From contig NZ_JAGSOV010000063.1 of assembly GCF_023898865.1 (NCBI RefSeq), forward strand, positions 1-64,000: a DNA stretch of 64,000 bases. The letters are read 5' to 3'. Within the stretch, counting starts at the first letter, position 1, and the number at the start of each line of letters is the position of its first letter. The position numbers and the translations under genes are program-made. The notes beneath the pieces are model-generated. The model worked only from the letters and a program-made list of their open reading frames with translations. It did no database searches and was not told the origin of the DNA. This document shows positions 44,937 through 53,186 of the stretch, one piece after another. This DNA is from Pseudonocardia humida (GTDB taxonomy: Bacteria > Actinomycetota > Actinomycetes > Mycobacteriales > Pseudonocardiaceae).

Positions 44937-46076
44937 GTGAGTGTCCCGACCGCCGTCCGGGCCCCGCTGCGCATCGGGCCCCACACCTGCGACACGCCGG
45001 TGGTGCTGGCCCCGATGGCCGGCATCACCAACGCGGGTTTCCGCCGGCTCTGCCGTGAGCAGGGCGCCGGCTTCTACGTCTGCGAGATGATCACCTCGCG
45101 GGGGCTGGTGGAGAAGAACCCGCTGACCTTCCGCATGATCGCCATGGACCCGGACGAGCAGCCGCGCTCCATGCAGCTCTACGGCGTCGATCCGGCGACG
45201 ATCGGCGCCGCCGTGCGGATGATCGTCGAGCGCGACCTCGCCGACCACGTCGACCTCAACTTCGGCTGCCCCGTCCCCAAGGTCACCCGGCGCGGCGGCG
45301 GGGCGGCGCTGCCCTACAAGCGGCGGCTGTTCGAGCGGATCGTGCGGGCCGCCGTCGAGAACGCCGGGCCGATGCCGGTGACGATCAAGATGCGCATCGG
45401 CATCGACGACGGGCGCCACACCTACCTCGACGCCGCCCAGCGGGCCGTCGACGCCGGGGTCGCGGCCGTCGCCCTGCACGCCCGCACCGCGGCCCAGCGC
45501 TACTCCGGCACCGCCGACTGGACGGCCATCGCCCGGCTGCGCGACGCCGTGCCCGCCGAGGTGCCGGTGCTGGGCAACGGCGACATCTTCAGCGCAGCCG
45601 ACGCGCTGCGGATGGTCGCCGAGACCGGCTGCGACGGCGTCGTCGTGGGGCGGGGGTGCCTGGGCCGGCCCTGGCTGTTCGCCGACCTGGAGGCCGCGTT
45701 CGCCGGCCGCCCGCTGCCCGAGCCACCGTCGCTGGGCCAGGTGGCCGCGACGCTGCGCAGGCACGCCGTGCTGCTGCAGGCGCACATGGGCGCGGACAAG
45801 GGCATCCGCGACGTCCGCAAGCACATCGCCTGGTACCTCAAGGGCTTCCCGATCGGCGGCGACCTGCGCCGGCGCCTGGGGCTGGTCGACAGCCTCGACG
45901 AGCTCGACGAGCTGCTCGCCCTGCTCGACCCGGACGAGCCCTTCCCGGCCGAGGCCGACGGGCCGCGCGGGCGCCAGGGCAGCCCGGGCCGGGTGGTGCT
46001 GCCCGAGCACTGGCTCGACGACCCCGACGACCCCAGCGTCCCCTTCGGCGCTGAGCTGGAGCACTCGGGCGGCTGA
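44937..46076 (+). CDS. dusB: tRNA-dihydrouridine synthase
   Basis: 379 residues. FMN-dependent reduction of uridine in the tRNA D-loop. Typical features: VVLAPMAGITNAGFRRLCRE at the N-terminus, the catalytic cysteine in VDLNFGCPVPKVTRRGGGAAL-like context, VTIKMRIGID, ALHARTAAQRYSG and VLGNGDIFSAADAL, and phosphate binding in GVVVGRGCLGRPW. GTG start; GACAAT nine bases upstream suggests a near-leaderless mRNA. A GGGACA/TGTCCC palindrome overlaps the start codon. Confidence 0.92.
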   Translation: MSVPTAVRAPLRIGPHTCDTPVVLAPMAGITNAGFRRLCREQGAGFYVCEMITSRGLVEKNPLTFRMIAMDPDEQPRSMQLYGVDPATIGAAVRMIVERDLADHVDLNFGCPVPKVTRRGGGAALPYKRRLFERIVRAAVENAGPMPVTIKMRIGIDDGRHTYLDAAQRAVDAGVAAVALHARTAAQRYSGTADWTAIARLRDAVPAEVPVLGNGDIFSAADALRMVAETGCDGVVVGRGCLGRPWLFADLEAAFAGRPLPEPPSLGQVAATLRRHAVLLQAHMGADKGIRDVRKHIAWYLKGFPIGGDLRRRLGLVDSLDELDELLALLDPDEPFPAEADGPRGRQGSPGRVVLPEHWLDDPDDPSVPFGAELEHSGG

Positions 46077-46115
46077 CCCACCCCTCCCGACCTGCCCCGC
46101 CCTGGCCCGCCCTGG

Positions 46116-46183
46116 CCCGTCGAGAACGAGGTTGTTGTCGGTTGGACCGGTCCAAACGACAAACAGGTTCGTTCTCGACGGGG
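46116..46183. terminator. long palindromic terminator after dusB
   Basis: A nearly perfect 68-base palindrome: outer CCCGTCGAGAACGA with TCGTTCTCGACGGG, inner GTTGGACC with GGTCCAAAC. A degraded relative occurs after the second phoU gene. Confidence 0.7.
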
Positions 46184-46441
46184 CCGGGCGGGCGGGCCGG
46201 ACGGGCGGGACGGGCGAGCAGGGCCGGACGGGCAGGGCCGGACGGGCAGGGCGCTGCGGACGAAGGGCGGGACCACCTCGTCGGAGGCGGTTGAGGGGCG
46301 GAAGGCGGCGGGAACCCGCCACGTCCGGGCACGGTCCGCGACGGCGGGCCCATCGGTCGGGTGGAGCGGCACGCGAACGGGTGCGGCGGCTCAAGAGCCC
46401 CGCCGCGGACGTCGACTCCACTGGCGAGCAGGGAGGTGCCG

Positions 46442-47257
46442 ATGGTCGCGGTCCACACCATGGGCGAGGCGGATCGCCGGGGCGGGGCCCCGGCCCAGGA
46501 GATCGCGCTGGCCGAGGACCTCGCCGCGGCGGGCCGCTGGGAGGAGGCCTACGCGCACCTGCGGGTGGCCGTGCGGGCACTGCAGCAGGGCTCCGGGGCC
46601 CCGGCGGACGAGCTCGACCGGCTGCGCCGCGAGCACGCCGAGGCGCGCGAGCAGAGCCGCCGCGACAGCCTCACCGCCAGCTACAACCGCCGCTACCTCG
46701 ACGAGCGGCTGGTCGCCATGCTCGCCGACCCGGCCTCGCGCGGCGCGGCCGGCATCTCCGTCGCGCTCGTCGACGTCGACCACTTCAAGCAGGTCAACGA
46801 CGGTTACGGCCACCAGTTCGGCGACCGGGTCCTGCAGCGCATCGTCGACGAGCTGGCCGCCGCGCTCCCGCCGGAGGCCTTCTGCGCCCGCTACGGCGGC
46901 GAGGAGTTCGCGCTCGTGCTGCCGCGCCACGACCTCCTCGACGCCGTGCGGGTGTGCGAGGCCGCGCGCAACCGGATCGCCCGGTACCGGTGGGAGCAGC
47001 TGGCCGCGGGGCTGCGGGTCACCGTGAGCGCGGGCGTGACCCACAGCGCCGGGCCGGTCACCGACCCCGGCGGGCTCATCGGCACCGCCGACACCCTGCT
47101 GTACGCGGCCAAGGACTCCGGCCGCAACGCCGTCGCCTTCCGGGACGCGCGCACCGGGCTCGTCCGGCTGGCCGGGCCGGCGGGCTGCCGGCGGGCGATC
47201 CCGCAGGCGACACGCCTACCGAGACCCGGCCGTGACCGAAGTGGGTCACCTCCGTAG
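46442..47257 (+). CDS. GGDEF diguanylate cyclase
   Basis: 271 residues. A helical N-terminal region (IALAEDLAAAGRWEEAYAHL, then a coiled coil DELDRLRREHAEAREQSR) is followed by a GGDEF domain: DSLTASYNRRYLDE, ISVALVDVDHFKQVND, ARYGGEEFALVLPR (active-site GGEEF), VTVSAGVTHS and LLYAAKDSGRNAV. No RxxD inhibitory site is evident before GGEEF. It makes cyclic di-GMP; there is no sensor domain beyond the short helical N-terminus. ATG 46442 follows GGGAGG. Confidence 0.88.
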   Translation: MVAVHTMGEADRRGGAPAQEIALAEDLAAAGRWEEAYAHLRVAVRALQQGSGAPADELDRLRREHAEAREQSRRDSLTASYNRRYLDERLVAMLADPASRGAAGISVALVDVDHFKQVNDGYGHQFGDRVLQRIVDELAAALPPEAFCARYGGEEFALVLPRHDLLDAVRVCEAARNRIARYRWEQLAAGLRVTVSAGVTHSAGPVTDPGGLIGTADTLLYAAKDSGRNAVAFRDARTGLVRLAGPAGCRRAIPQATRLPRPGRDRSGSPP

Positions 47258-47342
47258 GCTCACGCTCCGTCAGGAGGGGGCGGGCTGGGCGGGTGAGCAC
47301 CCGTGTGCCCGCCCCCTGCTCGTACGGGTCGCGGGAGGTGGC

Positions 47343-50300
47343 GTGGTCGACGACCGGGACCGCACGCCCCGCCGCGGTGGCACCGACGTGCACCGCGAGT
47401 CCGTCGAGGACATCCTCGCCCGCAACGGGCTGGGCGGCGCGGCGTCCGGGCCGCACACCACCACCGGTGGGCGCGCGGCCCGCAGGCGGGCCGCCGAGGA
47501 GCAGGAACGCGCCCGGGGCGAGGTCGCCCCTCCCCCGCCCCGGGCTCCCGTGGGCGGGCGGCACTCGGCCCGGAACCCGAACGCCGACGCCGGCGGCGGT
47601 GCGCGCCACGGCGGTTCGCACAGCCGCGCGGAGGCGGCGGGCGCGGCGACCGGGGAGTGGTCCCCGGCGGCGCCGCCGGAGGGCGGGCGACGCGCGCGGC
47701 CCGACACGTTCCCGCCACCCCCCGCCGGTCAGGGGCGGGGCGGCGCGGCGCCGGAAGGCGGCCCCCGCAACGGCACCCCCAACGGCACCCCCAACGGCAC
47801 CCCCAACGGCACCGCGAACGGCACCGCGAACGGCACCGGTGGACGCCACGGCACGGTCGGCGCCGGGCCGGGCGGGCCGGCAGGCCTGGCGCACCACGGC
47901 ACGCAGAACGGCGCACGGAACGGCGCACCCGCTCACCCCGGGCGCAACGGTGCACCCGCTCACGGCGGGCGCAACGGCGCCCCGGACGCCTTCGGCTCCG
48001 GCGCGGGCGAGGCCTTCGACGCACCTCCGGTCCACGGCGCCGCCCCCCACGGCGGTCCCGGCCGCGGGCCCGTCGGCAACGGCGCCCCGCCGCCCCACCC
48101 CGCAGGCCCGCGCGCGTTCGGCGGCCCCACCCGCAACGGCGCGCCCCCGGCGCCCGGCGTCCAGTCCTACCCGCCCCGCAACGGCGCCGGTCCCGCCGCG
48201 TTCGGCGGGCCACCGCCCCCCGGCCCCGGCGGCTACGGCCCGACCGGCCCGCTCCCGGGCCGCAACGGCACCCCGCCGCCGGGCACGAACGGCACCGGCT
48301 CCAACAGCACCGGCCCCAACAGCGCACCCCACGGCCCCGGCCCGAACGGCACACCGTATGGCCCCGGCCCGAACGGGCCCGGCCCCAACGGCTCCGGCCC
48401 GCATGGCTCCGGCCCGCATGGCTCCGGCCCGCATGGCTCCGGCCCGCATGGCTCCGGCCCGCATGGCTCCGGCCCGCATGGCTCCGGCCCGCATGGCTCC
48501 GGCCCCAACGGCGCACCGCACGGCCCCGGCCCGAACGGCGCGCGCCCCTCCGGCCCCGGTCCCGACGCCGCCTTCGGCTCCGGCGCCCCCGCCGTCGCGG
48601 AGCCGAACGGCGCGCCCTTCGGCTCCGGCCCGCAGCGCCCCCGCCCGCCCGGCGGGCCACAGCGCCAGGGGCCGCCACGGGGTGAGCCCGCCGAGCAGAC
48701 CCAGGTGTGGCCGCCTGCCCCCATCGGTCCCCCGCCTCCCCGCCACCCCGGGCAGTTCAGCGGTCCGCCGCCCGTCGCGGACCCCACGGAGGCGCTGCCC
48801 GTCCCCGGGAACCCCTCCCCCACCGGCTACCAGACCTCCGGCGTCGTGCACCCGAGCGCGGTCACCACCGCCCTCCCCGCCAGCACACCCGCCCCGGCGG
48901 CGAGCGCCGCGCCGGCGGCGGCGGACGCGACCGAGGTCGTCCGGCTGCCCCCGCGCGAGGAGCCCGACGCGGCTCCCGGCGACGCCGAGCAGACGCGGCT
49001 GACCCCCGCCGACCCGGACCAGACCCGGACCACCCGCAAGACCCGGGCCGAGCGCGACAGCGAGCGCGAGATCGCGGTCAGCCGGATCGACGAGTCGCTG
49101 GTCCGGATGACGGCCGCGCACGCCGGCCTCGACCTGTCCCGGGCGACGGACGACGCGGAGGAGGAACCGCCCCCTCCGCCCGTCTCGACGCGCCGGCGGG
49201 CGGGCCGGATCGCCGTGCGCCTGCTCGTCGCCGCCGTCGCGCTGGTCGTGCTGAGCGCGGCCGGTCTGGGCTGGGGCGCCAAGCTGTGGCTCGACTCCGG
49301 CATCCGCGACGCCGCCGCCCTCGACCTCGCCTCCAGCGCCATCGTCGACGGCGACGCCCAGGCGGGCGACCGCAACGTGCTGATGGTGGCGTCCGACCGC
49401 TCGCGCGACCCGGCCACCCGCGCCGACACCGTCGTCGTGGCGCACGTGCCCGCCGGGGGCGGCCCGGTCGTGGTGCTGTCGGTGCCGCACAACCTGGAGA
49501 TCAACCGGCCGGCCTGCGACCAGTGGGACGCGGCCACCGCCTCCTACACCGACGAGGCGGCCCGGCCGGAGGCCAACACCCAGCTGATCACCGCGCTCGA
49601 CCTCGGCGGCCCGCGCTGCATCACCCGCGCCGTCCAGCAGCTCACCGGGCTGGCCATCACCCAGTACGTCGGGCTCGACCTCGGGGCCGTGGAGGGCCTG
49701 TCGGCGGCCATGCAGGGCGTGGAGGTGTGCGTGCCCGCCCCGGTGGTCGACGGCACCCTCGGCACCATCGTCGCCGAGCCCGGCACCCGCCGGCTGGACG
49801 GCGTGCGCGCCGCCGACTTCGTCCGGGCCCTCGACGTCGCGGGCGACCCGGCCTCCGAGGTCGGCCGGATCGACCGCCAGCAGGAGTTCCTGAACGCGGT
49901 GCTCGACCGCACGCTCGACGAGCGCTCGCTGCTCGACTACACCCGCCTCACCCAGCTGCGCCCCGCCCTGCGCGAAGCGCTGGTGGTCGACGGCGGCGAG
50001 CTCGACGACGTGCTGGCGCTGTCGCGGGCGCTGCGCGGGGTGGACGGCCGGGACGTCGTGTACGCGGTGGCGCCGACCACCGGCGGCACCGACGGCGTCG
50101 GCAACGCCGTGCTCCGCGACGCCGACGCGGCGGCCGTGTTCTCCGCCGTCCGCGAGGACCGCGACCTGCCGGAGGAGGCCGACCCGCTGGAGGCGGTGAC
50201 CGGCCCCACGCCCGCCGAACTGCGGGTGCAGCTGCTGAACGCCTCGGACGCGCCGGGGCGGGCCGAGCAGGTGGGCGGGGCGCTCGGGGCGCTCGGCTTC

Positions 50301-50564
50301 GGGATCGGCGAGGTCGGCAACGCCGACGTGGGCACCAACGACACGATCATCAAGTTCTCGCCCGACCAGGCCGCGGGGGCGGCGCTGCTGGCCTCGTCGG
50401 TGCCCTCGGCGACGTCCGTGCCCGACCCCGGCTCGACGGGCGTGCTGCAGCTGGTCCTGGGCCGCTCGTTCGACGACGTCATCCAGCCGCCCGCCGCCCC
50501 GGCGCCGGTCGACGCCGACCTCGCCGCGCTGGACCCGGCCGCACCGCGGGCGAACTGCCCCTGA
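47343..50564 (+). CDS. LytR-CpsA-Psr family protein with giant low-complexity N-terminus
   Basis: 1073 residues. Residues 1 to about 600 are a cytoplasmic Gly/Pro/Asn-rich region with tandem repeats. One membrane helix follows (IAVRLLVAAVALVVLSAAGL), then the outside LCP domain (NVLMVASDRSR, ADTVVVAHVPAGGG, VVVLSVPHNLEI, YVGLDLGAVEGLSAAMQGVE, RLDGVRAADFVRA, RIDRQQEFLNAVL) and a C-terminal LytR_C domain (LRVQLLNASDAPGRAEQVGG). LCP enzymes attach polymers such as arabinogalactan to peptidoglycan. GTG 47343 follows GGGAGG and starts a conserved-looking HRESVEDILARNG peptide. Confidence 0.85.
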   Translation: MVDDRDRTPRRGGTDVHRESVEDILARNGLGGAASGPHTTTGGRAARRRAAEEQERARGEVAPPPPRAPVGGRHSARNPNADAGGGARHGGSHSRAEAAGAATGEWSPAAPPEGGRRARPDTFPPPPAGQGRGGAAPEGGPRNGTPNGTPNGTPNGTANGTANGTGGRHGTVGAGPGGPAGLAHHGTQNGARNGAPAHPGRNGAPAHGGRNGAPDAFGSGAGEAFDAPPVHGAAPHGGPGRGPVGNGAPPPHPAGPRAFGGPTRNGAPPAPGVQSYPPRNGAGPAAFGGPPPPGPGGYGPTGPLPGRNGTPPPGTNGTGSNSTGPNSAPHGPGPNGTPYGPGPNGPGPNGSGPHGSGPHGSGPHGSGPHGSGPHGSGPHGSGPHGSGPNGAPHGPGPNGARPSGPGPDAAFGSGAPAVAEPNGAPFGSGPQRPRPPGGPQRQGPPRGEPAEQTQVWPPAPIGPPPPRHPGQFSGPPPVADPTEALPVPGNPSPTGYQTSGVVHPSAVTTALPASTPAPAASAAPAAADATEVVRLPPREEPDAAPGDAEQTRLTPADPDQTRTTRKTRAERDSEREIAVSRIDESLVRMTAAHAGLDLSRATDDAEEEPPPPPVSTRRRAGRIAVRLLVAAVALVVLSAAGLGWGAKLWLDSGIRDAAALDLASSAIVDGDAQAGDRNVLMVASDRSRDPATRADTVVVAHVPAGGGPVVVLSVPHNLEINRPACDQWDAATASYTDEAARPEANTQLITALDLGGPRCITRAVQQLTGLAITQYVGLDLGAVEGLSAAMQGVEVCVPAPVVDGTLGTIVAEPGTRRLDGVRAADFVRALDVAGDPASEVGRIDRQQEFLNAVLDRTLDERSLLDYTRLTQLRPALREALVVDGGELDDVLALSRALRGVDGRDVVYAVAPTTGGTDGVGNAVLRDADAAAVFSAVREDRDLPEEADPLEAVTGPTPAELRVQLLNASDAPGRAEQVGGALGALGFGIGEVGNADVGTNDTIIKFSPDQAAGAALLASSVPSATSVPDPGSTGVLQLVLGRSFDDVIQPPAAPAPVDADLAALDPAAPRANCP
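48402..48506 (+). repeat. 15-base coding tandem repeat
   Basis: Seven tandem copies of CATGGCTCCGGCCCG inside the LCP gene, encoding PHGSG repeats. A second in-frame array, AACGGCACCCCC-type, lies near 47769-47838. Confidence 0.85.
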
Positions 50565-50566
50565 CC

Positions 50567-50588
50567 GTTCACCCCCGGTTCACCTGCG
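50567..50588 (+). promoter_or_regulatory. PHO box upstream of phoU
   Basis: GTTCACCCCCG directly followed by GTTCACCTGCG: two 11-base direct repeats with the GTTCACC core of actinobacterial PhoP sites, about 40 bases before the phoU start. Confidence 0.75.
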
Positions 50589-50628
50589 CCGAACGGCCCG
50601 ACCCGGACAGCCCCACTAGTCTCGTGAC

Positions 50629-51285
50629 ATGCGGGACGTCTACCAGGAGCAGCTCGACCAACTCGCCGAGGTGCTGGCGACCATGTGCGAGCGGGTGGCC
50701 GCGGCGCTGGAGAAGGCCACCCGGTCGCTGCTGGAGGTCGACCTGCAGCTCGCCGAGCAGGTCATCTCCGAGGACGTGCACGTCGACGAGATCCGGGCGA
50801 TCGCGGAGGAACGGGCGTTCGCGCTGCTCGCCCTGCAGGCGCCCGTCGCCACCGACCTGCGGATCGTCGTCTCGGCGATCCACGGTGCCGGCGACGTCGA
50901 GCGCATGGGCGACCTCGCGCTGCACGTCGCCCAGGCGGCGCGCAGGCGGCACCCGCAGCCGGTGCTGCCCGACGAGGTCGTGCCCTACTTCGCCGAGATG
51001 GGTCGGGTGGGCGTGGCGCTGGCGCTCAAGGCCGCCGAGGTCATCCGCACCCGGGACGTGGCGGCCGCCGCCCAGCTGGAGGAGGACGACGACGCCATGG
51101 ACGACCTGCACAAGCACATGTTCACCGTGCTCATGGACCGCAGCTGGAGCCACGGCGTCGGGCCTGCCGTCGACATCACCCTGCTCGCCCGCTTCTACGA
51201 GCGCTACGCCGACCACGCCGTCGCGGTGGCCCGCCGGATCGTCTACGTGGTCACCGGGCAGATGCCCGGCCCGTTGACCGTCTGA
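50629..51285 (+). CDS. phoU: phosphate-signalling protein PhoU (copy 1)
   Basis: 218 residues, two three-helix PhoU repeats. It contains YQEQLDQLAEVLATMCERVA and AISEDVHVDEI-like metal-site residues (VISEDVHVDEIRAIAEERA), APVATDLRIVVSAIHGAGDV, ERMGDLALHVAQ, then ARFYERYADHAVAVARRIVY. PhoU couples the Pst transporter to phosphate signalling and phosphate storage. A PHO box precedes it. The convergent pstSCAB operon lies beyond a second phoU gene. Confidence 0.92.
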   Translation: MRDVYQEQLDQLAEVLATMCERVAAALEKATRSLLEVDLQLAEQVISEDVHVDEIRAIAEERAFALLALQAPVATDLRIVVSAIHGAGDVERMGDLALHVAQAARRRHPQPVLPDEVVPYFAEMGRVGVALALKAAEVIRTRDVAAAAQLEEDDDAMDDLHKHMFTVLMDRSWSHGVGPAVDITLLARFYERYADHAVAVARRIVYVVTGQMPGPLTV

Positions 51286-51320
51286 GGGTTCGCCCGGCCG
51301 GCAACGGGAACCCCCGGGTC

Positions 51321-51518
51321 ATGGGCCGGGGGACGCGCACCGCACAGATCATCGGCAGCTCGACGCGCTCGCTCGAGGAGGCGATCCGGGACGGCATGGC
51401 CAGGGCCGCCCGCGCGGGTGCGCGCTGGGCCCGGATCACCGGGATCAGCGCCCGCTCCGAGGACGGCGACGGCGAGGTCTACCGGGTGAGCCTGCTGATC
51501 GGCCTGCGCCTCGCCTGA
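51321..51518 (+). CDS. dodecin-family flavin-binding protein
   Basis: 65 residues. The sequence AQIIGSSTRSLEEAIRDGMA, then RAGARWARITGISARSE and YRVSLLIGLRLA matches the dodecin fold (strand, helix, two strands with GSS and S..EAI). Dodecins form 12-mers that store flavin or coenzyme A. It sits between two phoU genes; whether it belongs to the phosphate regulon by read-through from phoU is unknown. Confidence 0.8.
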   Translation: MGRGTRTAQIIGSSTRSLEEAIRDGMARAARAGARWARITGISARSEDGDGEVYRVSLLIGLRLA

Positions 51519-51523
51519 CGGGC

Positions 51524-51545
51524 GTTCACCGCCCGTTCACCCGAG
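51524..51545 (+). promoter_or_regulatory. PHO box upstream of second phoU
   Basis: GTTCACCGCCC followed directly by GTTCACCCGAG, the same 11-base direct-repeat layout as at the first phoU gene, about 40 bases before the start codon. Confidence 0.75.
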
Positions 51546-51586
51546 CACCGCTGCTGACCAGCGGAGTTGCCCCTACCCTCGCCAGC

Positions 51587-52237
51587 ATGCCCGCTCCCCC
51601 GCTGCCCCAGCAGCTCGACGAGCTCGCCGAGCTCCTCAGCCGGATGTGCTCGGCCGTCGCCGGTGCCCTGCAGAGGTCCACGGCCGCGCTGCTGGAGTCG
51701 CGCGAGCGCCTGGCCGCGCAGGTCGTCGCCGGGGACGCCGCCGTCGACGCGCTGCGGGCCCAGGTCGAGGACGTCGCGGCCGAGGCGCTGCTGTTCCACA
51801 ACCCCGTCGCGGGCGACCTGCGCACGGTCGTCTCGGCCATCCGCGCGGCGGGCGACGTCGAGCGCATGGGCGACCTGGCCGTGCACGTGGCGAAGGTCGT
51901 CCAGCTGGGCAGGCGGGTGCCCGACGAGATCCGCGACGAGATCGCCGAGATGAGCAGGGTGGCGGTCGAGCTGGCGCTCAAGACGGCCGACGTGGTGCGC
52001 TCCCGCAACGTCATCAAGGCCGTCGAGCTGGACACCGACGACGACGCCATGGACGCGCTGCACGAGCACATGTTCGAGGTGCTGATGGCGCCGAGCTGGC
52101 CGCACGGGGTGCCGGCCGCGGTGGACCTGACGCTGCTGGCGCGCTACTACGAGCGCTTCGCCGACCACGCCGTCACGGTGGCCCACGAGACGGTCTACGC
52201 CGTCACCGGCCGGGAGCCCGACGCCGTCCCGATCTGA
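51587..52237 (+). CDS. phoU: phosphate-signalling protein PhoU (copy 2)
   Basis: 216 residues, clearly paralogous to copy 1: QQLDELAELLSRMCSAVAGA, NPVAGDLRTVVSAIRAAGDV, ERMGDLAVHVAKV, EHMFEVLMAPSWPHGVPAAV and ARYYERFADHAVTVAHETVY. The first helix pair has diverged most. Two PhoU copies in tandem suggest division of roles between transporter control and other signalling. It converges on pstB. Confidence 0.92.
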   Translation: MPAPPLPQQLDELAELLSRMCSAVAGALQRSTAALLESRERLAAQVVAGDAAVDALRAQVEDVAAEALLFHNPVAGDLRTVVSAIRAAGDVERMGDLAVHVAKVVQLGRRVPDEIRDEIAEMSRVAVELALKTADVVRSRNVIKAVELDTDDDAMDALHEHMFEVLMAPSWPHGVPAAVDLTLLARYYERFADHAVTVAHETVYAVTGREPDAVPI

Positions 52238-52242
52238 CGCAC

Positions 52243-52396
52243 GAAGCCGTCGAGAACGGAGGGGGTGTCGGGTTGGGCGGTACAAAAGCCAACCCCCTCG
52301 GTAGAGGCCGGGCCGCTCTTCTTTCGTGTCTGTTGGTGCCCCCCCCCCCCCCCCCCCCTGCCCCCCCCCCCCCCCCCCGGGTCGGGGGACGGGGGG
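52243..52396. other. degraded hairpin followed by improbable poly-C tract
   Basis: CCGTCGAGAACGgAGG begins a relative of the palindrome at 46116-46183. The right arm does not return as TTCTCGACGG but becomes cggtagaggccggg, then a T-rich stretch, and then two long C runs separated by TG (about 52339-52378). This looks like a mis-sequenced strong palindrome rather than natural DNA. It lies between phoU and pstB stops. Confidence 0.6.
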
Positions 52397-53176
52397 TCAG
52401 CCGAAGCGGCCGGAGACGTAGTCCTCGGTGGCCTTCTGCGTCGGCTGGGAGAAGATCTTCTTGGTCTCGTCCATCTCGACCAGCTTGCCGGGCTTGCCGG
52501 TGCCCTCGATGTTGAAGAAGCCGGTGTAGTCGCTGACCCGGGCGGCCTGCTGCATGTTGTGCGTGACGATGACGATCGTGTAGTCCATCTTCAGCTCGTT
52601 GATCAGGTCCTCGATCGCCAGCGTGGAGATCGGGTCCAGGGCCGAGCACGGCTCGTCCATCAGCAGCACGTCGGGCTGCACGGCGATCGCCCGGGCGATG
52701 CACAGCCGCTGCTGCTGCCCGCCGGACAGGCCGGAGCCGGGCTTCTCGAGGCGGTCCTTGACCTCGTTCCACAGGTTCGCGCCGCGCAGCGAGCGCTCCA
52801 CCAGGTCGTCGGTGGCGTCCTTGCGCATGCGCTTGTTGTTCAGCCGCTGACCCGCGATCACGTTGTCGTAGATCGACATCGTGGGGAACGGGTTGGGCCG
52901 CTGGAAGACCATCCCGATCTGGCGGCGCACGCCCACCGGGTCGACGCCGGCGCCGTAGAGGTCGGTGCCGTCGAGTTCGATACTGCCCTCGACGCGCGCA
53001 CCCGGGATGACCTCGTGCATGCGGTTGATCGAGCGCAGGTAGGTCGACTTGCCGCAGCCGGACGGCCCGATGAGGGCGGTCACGGTCTTCGGTCGGATCG
53101 TCATGTTGACGCCCTGCACGGCCAGGAACGAGCCGTAGTAGATGTCCAGGTCGATGGCTTCGATCGCCTTGCCCAT
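52397..53176 (-). CDS. pstB: phosphate ABC transporter ATP-binding protein
   Basis: 259 residues. Walker A GPSGCGKST, Q-loop MVFQRPNPFP, signature LSGGQQQRLCIARAI, Walker B VLLMDEPCSALDP and H-loop VTHNMQQAARVSDYTGFF, all typical of PstB. It powers high-affinity phosphate import with PstA/PstC. Last gene of the pstSCAB order, 10 bases after pstA. Confidence 0.96.
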   Translation of the reverse strand: MGKAIEAIDLDIYYGSFLAVQGVNMTIRPKTVTALIGPSGCGKSTYLRSINRMHEVIPGARVEGSIELDGTDLYGAGVDPVGVRRQIGMVFQRPNPFPTMSIYDNVIAGQRLNNKRMRKDATDDLVERSLRGANLWNEVKDRLEKPGSGLSGGQQQRLCIARAIAVQPDVLLMDEPCSALDPISTLAIEDLINELKMDYTIVIVTHNMQQAARVSDYTGFFNIEGTGKPGKLVEMDETKKIFSQPTQKATEDYVSGRFG

Positions 53177-53186
53177 GGCGCGGCTC

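Noticed and set aside
44610..47044. Long minus-strand frames opposite the SOD, dusB and GGDEF genes
   Set aside because: Shadows of three well-recognised plus-strand genes; no conserved motif in the minus frames.
48402..48506. Possible CRISPR array (regular 15-base repeats)
   Set aside because: There are no spacers; the units are contiguous, coding and in frame with the LCP gene. No CRISPR or cas gene was seen in the window.
47076..49490. Minus-strand frame of about 800 residues across the LCP gene
   Set aside because: Ala/Gly/Arg low complexity arising from the reverse of the LCP repeats; the plus frame has LCP motifs.
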